18,956 nt of DNA from Alphaproteobacteria bacterium (GTDB taxonomy: Bacteria > Pseudomonadota > Alphaproteobacteria > M2410): positions 1-18,956 of the forward strand of contig JAJFIN010000434.1 in assembly GCA_021774955.1 (NCBI GenBank). Reading direction: 5' to 3'. This document shows positions 1-7,520 of this stretch, in pieces. The notes beneath the pieces were generated by a model, which was given only the letters and a program-made list of their open reading frames with translations, had not been told where the DNA came from and did no database searches. Position 1 is the stretch's first letter. The number at the start of each line of letters is the position of its first letter. Position numbers and translations under genes: made by a program.

Positions 1-2493
1 GTTGACAAACAAGTTGACCTTTGTTCCATCACGCACAAATCCTACACGCCCGCGAAGTCTGATATCAATCGGATTGTGGAGCGTATTCAATTGATCCACA
101 AGCGGCGTGGTGACAGCACCCTGTTGATTGAAATCCGTTAGATATGTTGCGTTGAGACCCAATAAGAGCTGACCGAAATCGCTTTCATGAGCAAAATCAA
201 CGTCAAAATCCAGCCCACGGACTTCAGTTCGGCTGAGGTTTCGTGTAACGCCGACAAAACTAATGATCTGTGCATTAAGAGGATCAACTCCAAAAAAAGC
301 TGATACAGGAAAATCCAAACTTTGCAGCACATCATTAATCTGAGTTTGGGTAGGTCCAAAAATGATCGTTCCTACAGGGAATAGCTCTGGATTATTAAAG
401 GCAATATTCGGAGCGTCAAACACGTTTCGATTATCTGGAACCGGTGCTCGGCCCAACCTATCTTCAAACTCAATATCAAAATAAGTTGACGAAAATGTCA
501 AATAATTGCGTCCCCATTCATATTGATAGTCAAACCCGGCAGTAAACGCCCGCGACGTTTCAGCCTCAAGATTTTTAGATGTTCCCGCAACGTTCAGCAT
601 CACAACATCGGCAATCGACGGGTCGCCAGGCGTTAGCCCTAGCGCAGCATTTATGAATGAGGTCGGAACCGCAACGGCCCCAAAGTCCAGTGCGCCGGCC
701 AAGCCCAATGCAGGCGGATTGAACGAGGTGCTGTAGGACCCCCGCAGTTGAAGTTGGTCAGACGGCGCCCATAAAATGCCAACTTTGGGGTTAGATGTAG
801 ATCCAAAATCGCTATAGTCTTCAACCCGTCCCGACGCATTTATTTCAAGGCGCTGAATGCCAGGTAAAGCGTTATCTGGACCAATAACAGGAATAAAGAT
901 CTCGCCAAAAAAAGCAGAAACCTCTCTCTCGCCGTCACGTAACACACCAGATGAGTCTGTGCTGAAAGTAAATTCTTCCTGACGGTAGTGACCGCCGATT
1001 GCGATCTTTACATTGCCTCCAGGAAGCTCCAGCACTGTTCCTGACGCTTTAGCATCAGCCGACCACAATTCAGAAGTCGTATTACGACGCAATGTCGGAA
1101 GCCCATCGGTTATCCGGTCGAACTGGTCTTCATTGTCGAGCTTGCCGTAACTCCCAGACAGATCAATGAACCAGTCGCTGAACGCGTTCCAGGACATACC
1201 AACACCAGCGCTGTAGGAAGTGGATGTCGGAACATCTCTGAACACTTTGCCTTGTACTACACCACCACTATTTTGAGTGAAATCACTCCTGGCTTCGCGC
1301 TGTGAGAACAAAAAATCCCCTGTTAATGCGAGTTTCTCTGTTACATTTTGAGTTGCCGAGGCTAAAACACTATGCCGTTCCTGACTGGGAACAAGATCAT
1401 TCGGCAGTAAAACCCCCCGAGAAAAATTTCGATCATTGGCACTGAGGCTTTCCCTGTTGAAATACTCATAAGTAATCAACGCATTCCCCGAACCCCAGCT
1501 CTTGCCACCAGTAAGGTTGGTGCGATATTCAGCGAGGGAACCTTGCGTCACCGTTCCAACTTTAAACGAAGCCTCAATGCCGTCAAAATCATCACGCAAG
1601 ATAAAATTTGTGACGCCAGCTACGGCATCGCCGCCGTAGATCGAGGAAGCCCCGTCAGTCAAAATTTCAACACGTTCAATAGCGGAAGCGGGAATCAAAG
1701 AGATATCGACAAAATCGCCGATCTGAGAGCTGGGAGCAAGACGCCTACCGTCTAGGAGAACCAATGTACTACCAGAGCCAAGACCGCGTAAATTCACACT
1801 TGAGCCAAATGTATCATTATTTCCCGACCGAAAATCCTCATTGCTTCCGCCGCCAAAATTTTGAGGTAATGTCTGAATAAATTCCTGCGCCGTCGAGACA
1901 CCGGAATCGAGAATATCCTGCCGGTCGAATGTGAGCGATGGTGAGCTTTCCGGCGCCACGCCACGGATATTACTCCCAGTCACCACCACCTCATCAACAC
2001 CCTCACCCTCCTTCGTTTCATCCGTGTCCTGACCATAAGCCCCTGAGGCCCCCGCCGCGCCGAACAGCAGTGCTGAGACGCTCGATAATAATCTGTTTCT
2101 TAATCCCCGTTGCATAGCCTTCTCCTGATCTCGCCCATCGCTGAGCTCAATGCGCGAAATCGTTATGACCCCGCTCTTGGTAAGGCCGCCGGTAAAGTCT
2201 GTACCACGCAGCAACATCTGGTAAGATTCGCTGATCGTGAAACGTCCGATAACGGGGTTCATCCCCGTCGTGTCCGCCAGTTCGTAAGGGTAAAGGACAA
2301 GCATATCCGTCTGCAGGGCAAGCGCGCCCAGTGCCGCGCCTAAGGTCTCCTCATCGATATGAAGGTCATACTGACGATCGAGAGCTTGAGCCCAAGCATG
2401 CGATACAAATATCGACCACGCTGCAACGATGCAGCCGAGAGCAAATACCTGCCTTCTAATATGCTTTCCCCCACTCATCGGCGTTACAATCAT
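1..2493 (-). CDS. TonB-dependent receptor with N-terminal STN signalling domain (3' end outside window)
   Basis: Outer-membrane active transporter of the TonB-dependent family; the ligand cannot be read from sequence. The frame is open from a stop at 2521-2523 to base 1, so 831 codons are visible and the end of the barrel is missing. Order: signal peptide (about residues 1-36, hydrophobic run then AWAQ), STN domain (about 40-113, containing LGAALGALALQTDMLVLYPY), a second signal-like hydrophobic segment (about 127-155, from MQRGLRNRLL), then a plug starting near 167 (DEVVVTGSNIRG, later VNLRGLGSGSTLVLLDGRRL and ERVEILTDGASSIYGGDAVA) and a long barrel. STN domains usually contact a FecR-type regulator, and ECF sigma and fecR genes lie directly upstream, so a FecI/FecR-type surface signalling circuit is inferred. 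The start is uncertain: ATG 2493, ATG 2478 (more typical n-region) or GTG 2496, none with a good ribosome site. ATG 2115 has AGGAG about 7 bases upstream and may be used as an internal start. Confidence 0.9.
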   Translation of the reverse strand, partial: MIVTPMSGGKHIRRQVFALGCIVAAWSIFVSHAWAQALDRQYDLHIDEETLGAALGALALQTDMLVLYPYELADTTGMNPVIGRFTISESYQMLLRGTDFTGGLTKSGVITISRIELSDGRDQEKAMQRGLRNRLLSSVSALLFGAAGASGAYGQDTDETKEGEGVDEVVVTGSNIRGVAPESSPSLTFDRQDILDSGVSTAQEFIQTLPQNFGGGSNEDFRSGNNDTFGSSVNLRGLGSGSTLVLLDGRRLAPSSQIGDFVDISLIPASAIERVEILTDGASSIYGGDAVAGVTNFILRDDFDGIEASFKVGTVTQGSLAEYRTNLTGGKSWGSGNALITYEYFNRESLSANDRNFSRGVLLPNDLVPSQERHSVLASATQNVTEKLALTGDFLFSQREARSDFTQNSGGVVQGKVFRDVPTSTSYSAGVGMSWNAFSDWFIDLSGSYGKLDNEDQFDRITDGLPTLRRNTTSELWSADAKASGTVLELPGGNVKIAIGGHYRQEEFTFSTDSSGVLRDGEREVSAFFGEIFIPVIGPDNALPGIQRLEINASGRVEDYSDFGSTSNPKVGILWAPSDQLQLRGSYSTSFNPPALGLAGALDFGAVAVPTSFINAALGLTPGDPSIADVVMLNVAGTSKNLEAETSRAFTAGFDYQYEWGRNYLTFSSTYFDIEFEDRLGRAPVPDNRNVFDAPNIAFNNPELFPVGTIIFGPTQTQINDVLQSLDFPVSAFFGVDPLNAQIISFVGVTRNLSRTEVRGLDFDVDFAHESDFGQLLLGLNATYLTDFNQQGAVTTPLVDQLNTLHNPIDIRLRGRVGFVRDGTKVNLFVN

Positions 2494-2637
2494 CACACAG
2501 AACGAATATGAACGCCGGCCTTACTAGCTATGATGCCGCCAAAGCGAACATCCACAGGGCCGGCACTGATATTTTTTTTTGGACTTTTCATGCGAGTTAT
2601 TGTTCCCCCTTCCGCATTGCAACCGATTGGACACGCG

Positions 2638-2672
2638 GCAAAAAAACACACCGTCTATTACAGAACGGTGTG
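2638..2672 (-). terminator. Intrinsic terminator after fecR
   Basis: Read on the minus strand, an 8-bp perfect stem CACACCGT / ACGGTGTG (2665-2672 and 2647-2654) encloses a 10-base loop and is followed at once by a run of T. It lies 18 bases past the fecR stop and before the receptor gene, so the sigma/anti-sigma pair and the receptor are probably separate transcription units. About 140 bases (2494-2637) remain for a receptor promoter. They contain a GGAACA box on the minus strand, but I could not pair it convincingly with a -10 element. Confidence 0.8.
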
Positions 2673-2689
2673 GCCGGTCGCCCGAGGCA

Positions 2690-3736
2690 TTATGAGGCTG
2701 CCGATAATCGGACATGGTTTTTGTCAACACGGTCCACTTCCAAGCCAAAGGTCAGTTCCAGAGAATCGAGCAAGGCCTCAACTTCGCCGACGCGGAAATA
2801 ACCGCCAATCGGCAGTTCGCGCAGCGCCGGATCTGTAATCTCAATTTCTATTTCGGTATAGCGGCTCACGTCGGCAATAACGTCCGCCAACGGATCGCCG
2901 GCATAGGCGAGCACCCCCTGGCGCCAAGAAAGTTTCCGGCTCAGTTCCGATTGCTCCATCTGCGCTACATATTTTACCCGCTCGCCAAAGATCGAGTTCT
3001 GCCCGGCGGTCAGCTCGGCCATCGGCGCCAAGGTTTTTCCAGGTTCCGGGCCATGCCCCGCCGAGGCTTTTGCATAGATCGACCCGAGCGCAACCCGGCC
3101 TTCTTCCACCGTCACCTCAACCGCATCGTCGGCGCGCAGGCGCACCGTAAAGGCGGTGCCGACCGCCGTGACAACGCCGCCCGCCGCATAGACCCGGAAC
3201 GGCCGTCCGGTATTTTTGGCAACGGCAAAATGCGCCTCCCCCCGGATGAGGTGCACATCCCGGATGTCGCGGGAAAAATCGACCTCGATGCGGCTATCGG
3301 TATTCATTTGAACGTCGGAGCCGTCCGACAAAGCGATGAGACGCTGCTGCCCAATGCCGGTGGTAAAGTCTTCATGCTGATTGAAATTGCCAAAGCGGTC
3401 GATCTGAAAGGCCGTCACCCCGGCAACAGCAAGGACGAGTGACGCGGCCATCGCCATAAACACCCGGCGCCCATAAAGCGGTTTTGCTGCCGGTAAATCG
3501 ACCGCCGATTCGGCGATGTCATCAAGCTCTTTCAATAGGGCCAGATCGCCCCACAAACTTGACAGCGCATTGAACGCGCTGCGATGGCGCTCGCTTTGCG
3601 CCAGCCACGCCTGAAAGCCCGCCCGGTCGGCCTCGCTCACGTCTTCGCGGCCGAGCACAATCAACCACGAGCCGGCTTCGGCCTCGATGGCCTCGTGGCT
3701 TTGCAGTCCAACGACGTTTCGATCGGTCTCAGTCAT
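2690..3736 (-). CDS. FecR-family anti-sigma regulator
   Basis: Inner-membrane regulator that passes the signal from an outer-membrane receptor with an STN domain to an ECF sigma factor. The 348-residue protein has the full family layout: a cytoplasmic N-terminal sigma-binding region (about 18-65, ending in SERHRSAFNALSSLWGDL), one membrane segment (about 91-110, MAMAASLVLAVAGVTAF), a periplasmic FecR domain (about 122-230, with LSDGSDVQMNTDSRIEVDF and GTAFTVRL), and a C-terminal DUF4974-like domain (about 270-345, DPLADVIADVSRYTEIEIEI). I chose ATG 3736 because it overlaps the sigma factor stop by 8 bases (ATGACTGA), which suggests translational coupling; an upstream start at 3835 would only read the sigma gene in another frame. 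Partners inferred from context are the upstream sigma factor and the receptor at 1-2493. Confidence 0.93.
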   Translation of the reverse strand: MTETDRNVVGLQSHEAIEAEAGSWLIVLGREDVSEADRAGFQAWLAQSERHRSAFNALSSLWGDLALLKELDDIAESAVDLPAAKPLYGRRVFMAMAASLVLAVAGVTAFQIDRFGNFNQHEDFTTGIGQQRLIALSDGSDVQMNTDSRIEVDFSRDIRDVHLIRGEAHFAVAKNTGRPFRVYAAGGVVTAVGTAFTVRLRADDAVEVTVEEGRVALGSIYAKASAGHGPEPGKTLAPMAELTAGQNSIFGERVKYVAQMEQSELSRKLSWRQGVLAYAGDPLADVIADVSRYTEIEIEITDPALRELPIGGYFRVGEVEALLDSLELTFGLEVDRVDKNHVRLSAAS

Positions 3737-4331
3737 GGTCAATTTTCTTTGCTCCTGGCCCCCTGCGGCGCCCGGCATTCTTACTCTTGGCAGGTCCCAC
3801 AGGCGCCCCGCCAAACTCCGAAGGATCATAGCCATGATCGCGCAGATAGGCGTTGCATTTTAACAGGCCCGTCAAGACATGTTTTTCAACCGCACTCACG
3901 CTAATGCTCATTCGGTTGGCAATCTGTTTATACTCCAATTCTTCGATGCGCCGCATCAAGAACGCTTTGCGGCATTGCGGCGGAAGATGGGCCACCGCCT
4001 TGGCGAAAAGAGCGAGTTTGTCGCGCCCGTCTATCCATTCGTCCGCCGCCGCCTGACCTTCATCTATTATGATGTCGGCGCCGCCTGAATCCTCAAGCAT
4101 GTCAGTCGGCTTTCTTTTCTTCGTGCGCAGATCGGCCAGCGCGACATTCTTGGCAATGCGAAACAAATAGGCTTTGGGTTCTTTAATGTCGCTTTTGAGT
4201 TCCGCGGCGAACCCTTTGAGGAATGTTTCCTGGGCAAAATCATCGACATCTTGAGGGCGCGAACAAAACCGTGAAATGTAGCGCCGGATCGCCTGTTCGT
4301 TTTCGATGAACGCTTTGAGTATTTCCGACAC
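3729..4331 (-). CDS. ECF-family RNA polymerase sigma factor (FecI-like)
   Basis: Directs RNA polymerase to a small regulon, most likely including the adjacent receptor. The 200 residues contain region 2 (about 8-75: RRYISRF, DVDDFAQETFLKGF, EPKAYLFRIAKNVALADLRT) and region 4 (about 105-160: AHLPPQCRKAFLMRRIEELEYKQIANRM then SVSAVEKHVLTGLLKC, the helix-turn-helix). A basic tail (NAGRRRGPGAKK) follows. I prefer GTG 4331 because TAGGAAG lies about 6 bases upstream; a longer frame begins with TTG at 4391 but its extra residues do not resemble the family and read through a repeated leader motif. It overlaps fecR by 8 bases and so forms the usual sigma/anti-sigma pair. The target promoter was not identified. 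Confidence 0.92.
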   Translation of the reverse strand: MSEILKAFIENEQAIRRYISRFCSRPQDVDDFAQETFLKGFAAELKSDIKEPKAYLFRIAKNVALADLRTKKRKPTDMLEDSGGADIIIDEGQAAADEWIDGRDKLALFAKAVAHLPPQCRKAFLMRRIEELEYKQIANRMSISVSAVEKHVLTGLLKCNAYLRDHGYDPSEFGGAPVGPAKSKNAGRRRGPGAKKIDHD

Positions 4332-4360
4332 TTCGCTTCCTACACATACAAGAGCTAGTC

Positions 4361-4394
4361 GCCTCAAAATATCATAAGAAATCAGCCTCAAAAT
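4361..4394. promoter_or_regulatory. Direct repeat upstream of the sigma factor gene
   Basis: The 10-mer GCCTCAAAAT occurs at 4361-4370 and again at 4385-4394 (24-base period, just over two helical turns). On the gene strand it reads ATTTTGAGGC twice, 30-63 bases upstream of the chosen GTG start. This suits paired protein binding sites or an overlapping promoter, but no regulator is identified. Confidence 0.3.
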
Positions 4395-4442
4395 AGCGCT
4401 AATACGCTCTATAGAAATATATTTTCAAAGACCTGCGGGTTT

Positions 4443-4485
4443 CGCTCCGAGCGGCATCATACTATTTGATGGGCCTATCGGAGCG
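4443..4485. repeat. Two-step inverted repeat
   Basis: CGCTCCGA at 4443-4450 pairs with TCGGAGCG at 4478-4485, and inside it CATCA at 4455-4459 pairs with TGATG at 4467-4471 around a 7-base loop. It lies between the sigma factor leader and the repeat complex. There is no T-run, so it is not a standard terminator. Confidence 0.5.
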
Positions 4486-4497
4486 CACCCCCGCCAC

Positions 4498-4694
4498 CGT
4501 CATTGCCAGCCGGCCGGAGGACGGCTCGCAATGGAGACTTTTGCACAGATCAGTATTGAACTGCCTGCCCTTCGAGACACTCGCTAGCGCTCGTTCCTCA
4601 GGACGACGTTCCCTTTACCGTTACACTGAGGAGGGCGCGTTTTCGCGCCCGTCTCGAAGTGTCCAGCAACCGTGCAAAAGTCTCCGCAATGACG
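4498..4694. repeat. REP palindrome (CGTCATTGC...GCAATGACG) interrupted by a miniature element
   Basis: The left piece is 4498-4532 and the right piece 4686-4694. If the 153-bp insert and one copy of the duplicated GCAAT are removed, the pieces join into one palindrome: CGTCATTGC at one end pairs with GCAATGACG at the other, and AGCCG pairs with CGGCT inside. This is the intact host repeat before insertion. Confidence 0.7.
4533..4685 (+). mobile_element. 153-bp MITE-like element, copy A
   Basis: The terminal inverted repeats are perfect over 14 bp: GGAGACTTTTGCAC (4533-4546) and GTGCAAAAGTCTCC (4672-4685). The flanks carry an exact 5-bp duplication, GCAAT, at 4528-4532 and 4686-4690. The core (4568-4661) is two head-to-head hairpins: CCCTTCGAGAC...CTCAGGACGACG, then CACTGAGGA, GGGCGCG-TTTT-CGCGCCC, and GTCTCGAAGTG. 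No coding capacity, so it would depend on a transposase elsewhere. Copies B and C in this window have the same length. Confidence 0.8.
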
Positions 4695-4722
4695 ACAGAG
4701 TTAAAAGGGGGCATGAAACACC

Positions 4723-4810
4723 TGGTGCGGGCGGCCGGACTCGAACCGGCACGGGATATTATCCCGAGGGATTTTAAGTCCCTTGCGTCTACCAGTTCCG
4801 CCACGCCCGC
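4723..4810 (-). tRNA. tRNA-Leu (anticodon TAA)
   Basis: The minus strand folds as a type II tRNA. The acceptor is GCGGGCG (from 4810) pairing with CGCCCGC; the anticodon stem-loop is GGGA-CTTAAAA-TCCC with anticodon TAA; there is a long variable arm (CGGGATAATATCCCG), and the T arm is GCCGG-TTCGAGT-CCGGC. The CCA end is encoded (4723-4725). It decodes UUA (and UUG by wobble). It lies alone between the repeat complex and the CinA-like gene, and no clear terminator follows. Confidence 0.97.
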
Positions 4811-4868
4811 GACTGGTCTGGTCTTTGAGGCGCGGACAATGCCTTAATTCGCGCCCACGTTAAAGAGC

Positions 4869-4884
4869 AAAATCGCCCGATTTT
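4869..4884. terminator. Weak AT-rich hairpin at the 3' end of the CinA-like gene
   Basis: AAAATC-GCCC-GATTTT is a perfect but AT-rich 6-bp stem, 9 bases past the stop at 4893. It could act as a weak terminator between the CinA-like gene and tRNA-Leu. The T-run on the minus side is short (GATTTTGC). Confidence 0.35.
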
Positions 4885-4892
4885 TAGGGAAT

Positions 4893-5654
4893 TCAAAGCC
4901 GCTCGACATGGGCCTCAACGCCAAGTGTTTTAATCATCGCCACGACCTCATCGGCCGCGGCTTCCAAATCGCGCTCATCAATCGAGCGCAAGACCACTGA
5001 GACGCCGTAGGCCCGGCCGCGATAGAAGGGATAAGAACCGATCGATACATTTGAATAACGTTCTTGAATGGTGCCCAAAGATTCCGCCACCTGTCCTTCG
5101 GCCATCTTGGCGGAGATCGAAATCGAACGCACCGGCGGACCACCGGTAAGATCGCCGCGCACGCTATCGAGCATGGCTTGCATGACAATCGGCACACCGG
5201 CCATAACAAATACATTGTCCATTTTGAAGCCCGGTGCTTTCGAAATCGGATTGTCGATCAGCGTGGCGCCGACCGGCACCCGCGCCATGCGCAAGCGCGC
5301 TTCATTCAATTTGTCATCGCCATAATGATCGGTTAGGAGCGCCACCGCATCCGGATGATGTTCGACCTCGACACCAAAAGCCGCGCCAATCGAATCTGCG
5401 GTGATGTCGTCATGGGTCGGGCCGATGCCGCCGGTCGTGAACACATAATCAAATGCCGTCCGGAAAGTATTGACCGCCTCGACGATCTTTTCCGTCACAT
5501 CGGGCACGACGCGCACTTCGCGTACTTGTATACCAATCTCCCCTAACCAATTGGCAAGATAGGAAATATTGGTATCCTGCGTACGGCCGGACAAGATCTC
5601 ATCGCCGATAATAACGATACCCGCCGTGACTATTTTTGGTTGCTCTTTGCTCAT
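4893..5654 (-). CDS. CinA/MoaB-like molybdopterin-binding domain protein
   Basis: Single-domain protein (253 residues) of the MoaB/MogA fold, as found in the N-terminal part of CinA ('competence/damage-inducible protein A'). The diagnostic segments are GIVIIGDEILSGRTQDTN (about 12-29) and TTGGIGPTHDDITAD (about 73-87), followed by LPNP-like DNPISKAPGF and VFVMAGVPIVMQAML. The C-terminal PncC deamidase domain of full CinA is absent, so NMN deamidation should not be assumed; stand-alone forms of this type are common in alphaproteobacteria and their role is poorly defined. ATG 5654 is the natural start. Its ribosome site (AAAAGG) falls inside the miniature element at 5661-5813, whose end is only 6 bases upstream of the start. 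Confidence 0.88.
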   Translation of the reverse strand: MSKEQPKIVTAGIVIIGDEILSGRTQDTNISYLANWLGEIGIQVREVRVVPDVTEKIVEAVNTFRTAFDYVFTTGGIGPTHDDITADSIGAAFGVEVEHHPDAVALLTDHYGDDKLNEARLRMARVPVGATLIDNPISKAPGFKMDNVFVMAGVPIVMQAMLDSVRGDLTGGPPVRSISISAKMAEGQVAESLGTIQERYSNVSIGSYPFYRGRAYGVSVVLRSIDERDLEAAADEVVAMIKTLGVEAHVERL

Positions 5655-5660
5655 GACTGC

Positions 5661-5813
5661 GGGCCTTTTCGCGGACAGATGGACACTTCGAGACGGGCGC
5701 TGTGCGCCCTCCTCAGTGTAACGGGTGTATAAAAAAAACGTCGTCCTGAGGAGCAGGCTTCAGCCTGCGTCTCGAAGGGCGAATGGTAAAACCGTGTCCC
5801 TGCAAAAATCTCC
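5661..5813 (-). mobile_element. 153-bp MITE-like element, copy B (degenerate)
   Basis: Same architecture and exact length as copies A and C, in the opposite orientation. Read on the minus strand it begins GGAGATTTTTGCAG (from 5813) and ends GCGAAAAGGCCC (at 5661). Its core (5684-5779) carries CCCTTCGAGACGCAGG, the stem GCAGGC-TGAA-GCCTGC, and GGGCGC/GCGCCC before the GTCTCGAAGTG end. The terminal repeats have decayed (8 of 12 positions still pair) and no flanking duplication is left, so it looks older. The rest of the gap to sfsA (5814-5921) shows no further structure. Confidence 0.65.
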
Positions 5814-5921
5814 ACAAGCCGCGCCTCTCCCAATCGCCCTTGCTCGCCAAGGGTCTGTTCTATAAATCCTGATTGTCTACCCCGCACATCCCAGTGCCAA
5901 CCCCCAAACGAAAGATACGTT

Positions 5922-6623
5922 ATGGAATGGTCGAGCCCCCTAATCCGAGGGACACTTGTTCGTCGCTACAAACGATTTTTCGCCGATGTCGAATTGGACA
6001 ATGGTGAGGTTGTGACCGCCCATTGCGCCAATCCCGGCTCCATGATGGGGCTCAAAGACCCCGGTCTCCCGGCCTATATTTCAACCCACAACAACCCAAA
6101 GAGAAAGTTGAGGTATTCGCTAGAAGCTGTTGAAATTAAAGGAGATATGGTTGGCATAAACACCTCGCTGCCGAATAAATTGGGCGAGGAAGCCATTGCT
6201 GCAAATGCCATCAAAGAGCTCAGCGGATACAGCAATATGCGCCGCGAGGTGAAGTATGGCACCAACAGTCGGGTCGACATATTGCTCGAGGATGACGCCA
6301 AGGGTCTGGCCTATGTCGAGATCAAAAACGTCCATTTCAGCCGCGAGCCGGGCTTAGCAGAGTTCCCCGATTCAGTCACCGAACGCGGCACCAAACACCT
6401 CAAAGAGCTGGCCCAGATGGTCGAAGACGGCCACCGCGCGGTGATGTTCTATGTCGTCCAGCGTCCCGATTGTGAGGTGTTCTCCATCGCCGCCGACACC
6501 GATCCAACCTATGCCAATACCTTCAAAGAGTCCCTTAAATGCGGTGTCGAGGTCATCTGTTATGATTGCGCCCTGACGCTGAAAGACATCACCATTCGCC
6601 GTGCTCTGCCCTTAAAGCTATGA
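5922..6623 (+). CDS. sfsA: SfsA family protein (sugar fermentation stimulation protein homolog)
   Basis: 233 residues, the usual family length. The N-terminal part is typical (LIRGTLVRRYKRFFADVEL, VTAHCANPGSMMGL) and the second half has the conserved core: SRVDILLED near 127-135, YVEIKNV near 144-150, FPDSVTERGTKHLKEL near 160-175. The D...ExK arrangement fits the PD-(D/E)XK-like fold predicted for this family. In E. coli SfsA was described through effects on maltose metabolism and as a DNA-binding protein; its biochemical role is still unclear. ATG 5922 gives the standard N-terminus, with only a weak GAAAG upstream. It is 66 bases ahead of map in the same direction, probably one unit with map and radC. 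Confidence 0.95.
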   Translation: MEWSSPLIRGTLVRRYKRFFADVELDNGEVVTAHCANPGSMMGLKDPGLPAYISTHNNPKRKLRYSLEAVEIKGDMVGINTSLPNKLGEEAIAANAIKELSGYSNMRREVKYGTNSRVDILLEDDAKGLAYVEIKNVHFSREPGLAEFPDSVTERGTKHLKELAQMVEDGHRAVMFYVVQRPDCEVFSIAADTDPTYANTFKESLKCGVEVICYDCALTLKDITIRRALPLKL

Positions 6624-6689
6624 TCAGGCTGTAAAATTGGATAATCTGAAGCCTAGACCGAGCGAACAATAAGAAGCGATTCCTGAGTT

Positions 6690-7514
6690 ATGAATAATAT
6701 TGAGACCACAGAGGCCACTGAATTTGTCACTGGAATTGTCAAAATCCATGGGCCCGATGATTTCGAGGGCATGCGCAAGGCCGGGCGCCTGGCTGCTGAA
6801 ACCCTCGATATGATCACCCCCCATGTCCAACCGGGCGTGACCACCGAAGAGCTTGACCGCCTGTGTTACGAATTCACCCTCGATAACAACGCCCTTCCCG
6901 CACCGCTTCACTATCGCGGCTATCGCAAGACCATTTGCACCTCGATCAATCATGTCGTCTGCCACGGCATACCGGGCCCGAAGAAGCTCAAAGAAGGCGA
7001 CATTTTGAACCTCGATGTCACCACCATCCTTGATGGCTGGCATGGCGATAGCAGCCGCATGTTTGCTGTCGGCGATGTCCCGTTGAAGGCGCGACGCCTC
7101 ATCGATATCACTTATGACGCTTTGATGCTCGGCATCGCCGCGGTCAAACCCGGCGCAACGCTCGGAGACATTGGGGCGGCCATTCAAACCTTCGCCGAGG
7201 GCCATCGCTGTTCGGTGGTGAGAGACTTCTGCGGCCACGGGTTGGGTCGGGTGTTTCACGACGCGCCCAATGTTCTGCACTATGGCAAAAGCGGCGAAGG
7301 TTTGATGTTGCGCGAAGGCATGTTCTTCACCATCGAGCCGATGATCAATCTCGGTAAATCCCAAGTGAAATTGCTCAATGATGGTTGGACGGCGGTGACC
7401 AAAGACCGCTCGCTGTCGGCCCAGTTCGAGCACTCGATTGGCGTCACCAAAGACGGCTGCGAGATCTTCACAACGTCACCGGCCGGTCTGACCAAACCGC
7501 CCTACACGACCTAA
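6690..7514 (+). CDS. map: Type I methionine aminopeptidase
   Basis: Removes the initiator methionine from nascent cytosolic proteins. The 274 residues carry all five metal ligands of the family: D109 and D120 (NLDVTTILDGWHGDSS), H183 (CGHGLGRVFH), E216 (FTIEPM) and E247 (QFEHSI), each 12 residues later than in E. coli because of a longer N-terminus. H92 (VVCHGIPGP) and H190 match the substrate-side histidines. The start at 6690 gives a short acidic lead (MNNIETTEATEFVTG) before the conserved domain; the ribosome site is weak. It lies between sfsA and radC, with radC starting 6 bases after the stop. Confidence 0.97.
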   Translation: MNNIETTEATEFVTGIVKIHGPDDFEGMRKAGRLAAETLDMITPHVQPGVTTEELDRLCYEFTLDNNALPAPLHYRGYRKTICTSINHVVCHGIPGPKKLKEGDILNLDVTTILDGWHGDSSRMFAVGDVPLKARRLIDITYDALMLGIAAVKPGATLGDIGAAIQTFAEGHRCSVVRDFCGHGLGRVFHDAPNVLHYGKSGEGLMLREGMFFTIEPMINLGKSQVKLLNDGWTAVTKDRSLSAQFEHSIGVTKDGCEIFTTSPAGLTKPPYTT

Positions 7515-7520
7515 TCTCCT

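Noticed and set aside
2714..3442. 242-codon open frame on the plus strand
   Set aside because: Antisense to fecR, whose domains and membrane segment are clear; no family features.
4598..4804. Minus-strand frame starting MAELVDARDLKSLG
   Set aside because: It is a translation of the tRNA-Leu gene, a common annotation artefact.
6624..7433. 269-codon open frame on the minus strand across map
   Set aside because: It is antisense to map, whose five metal ligands are intact; the frame has no recognisable domain and is a by-product of map codon bias.
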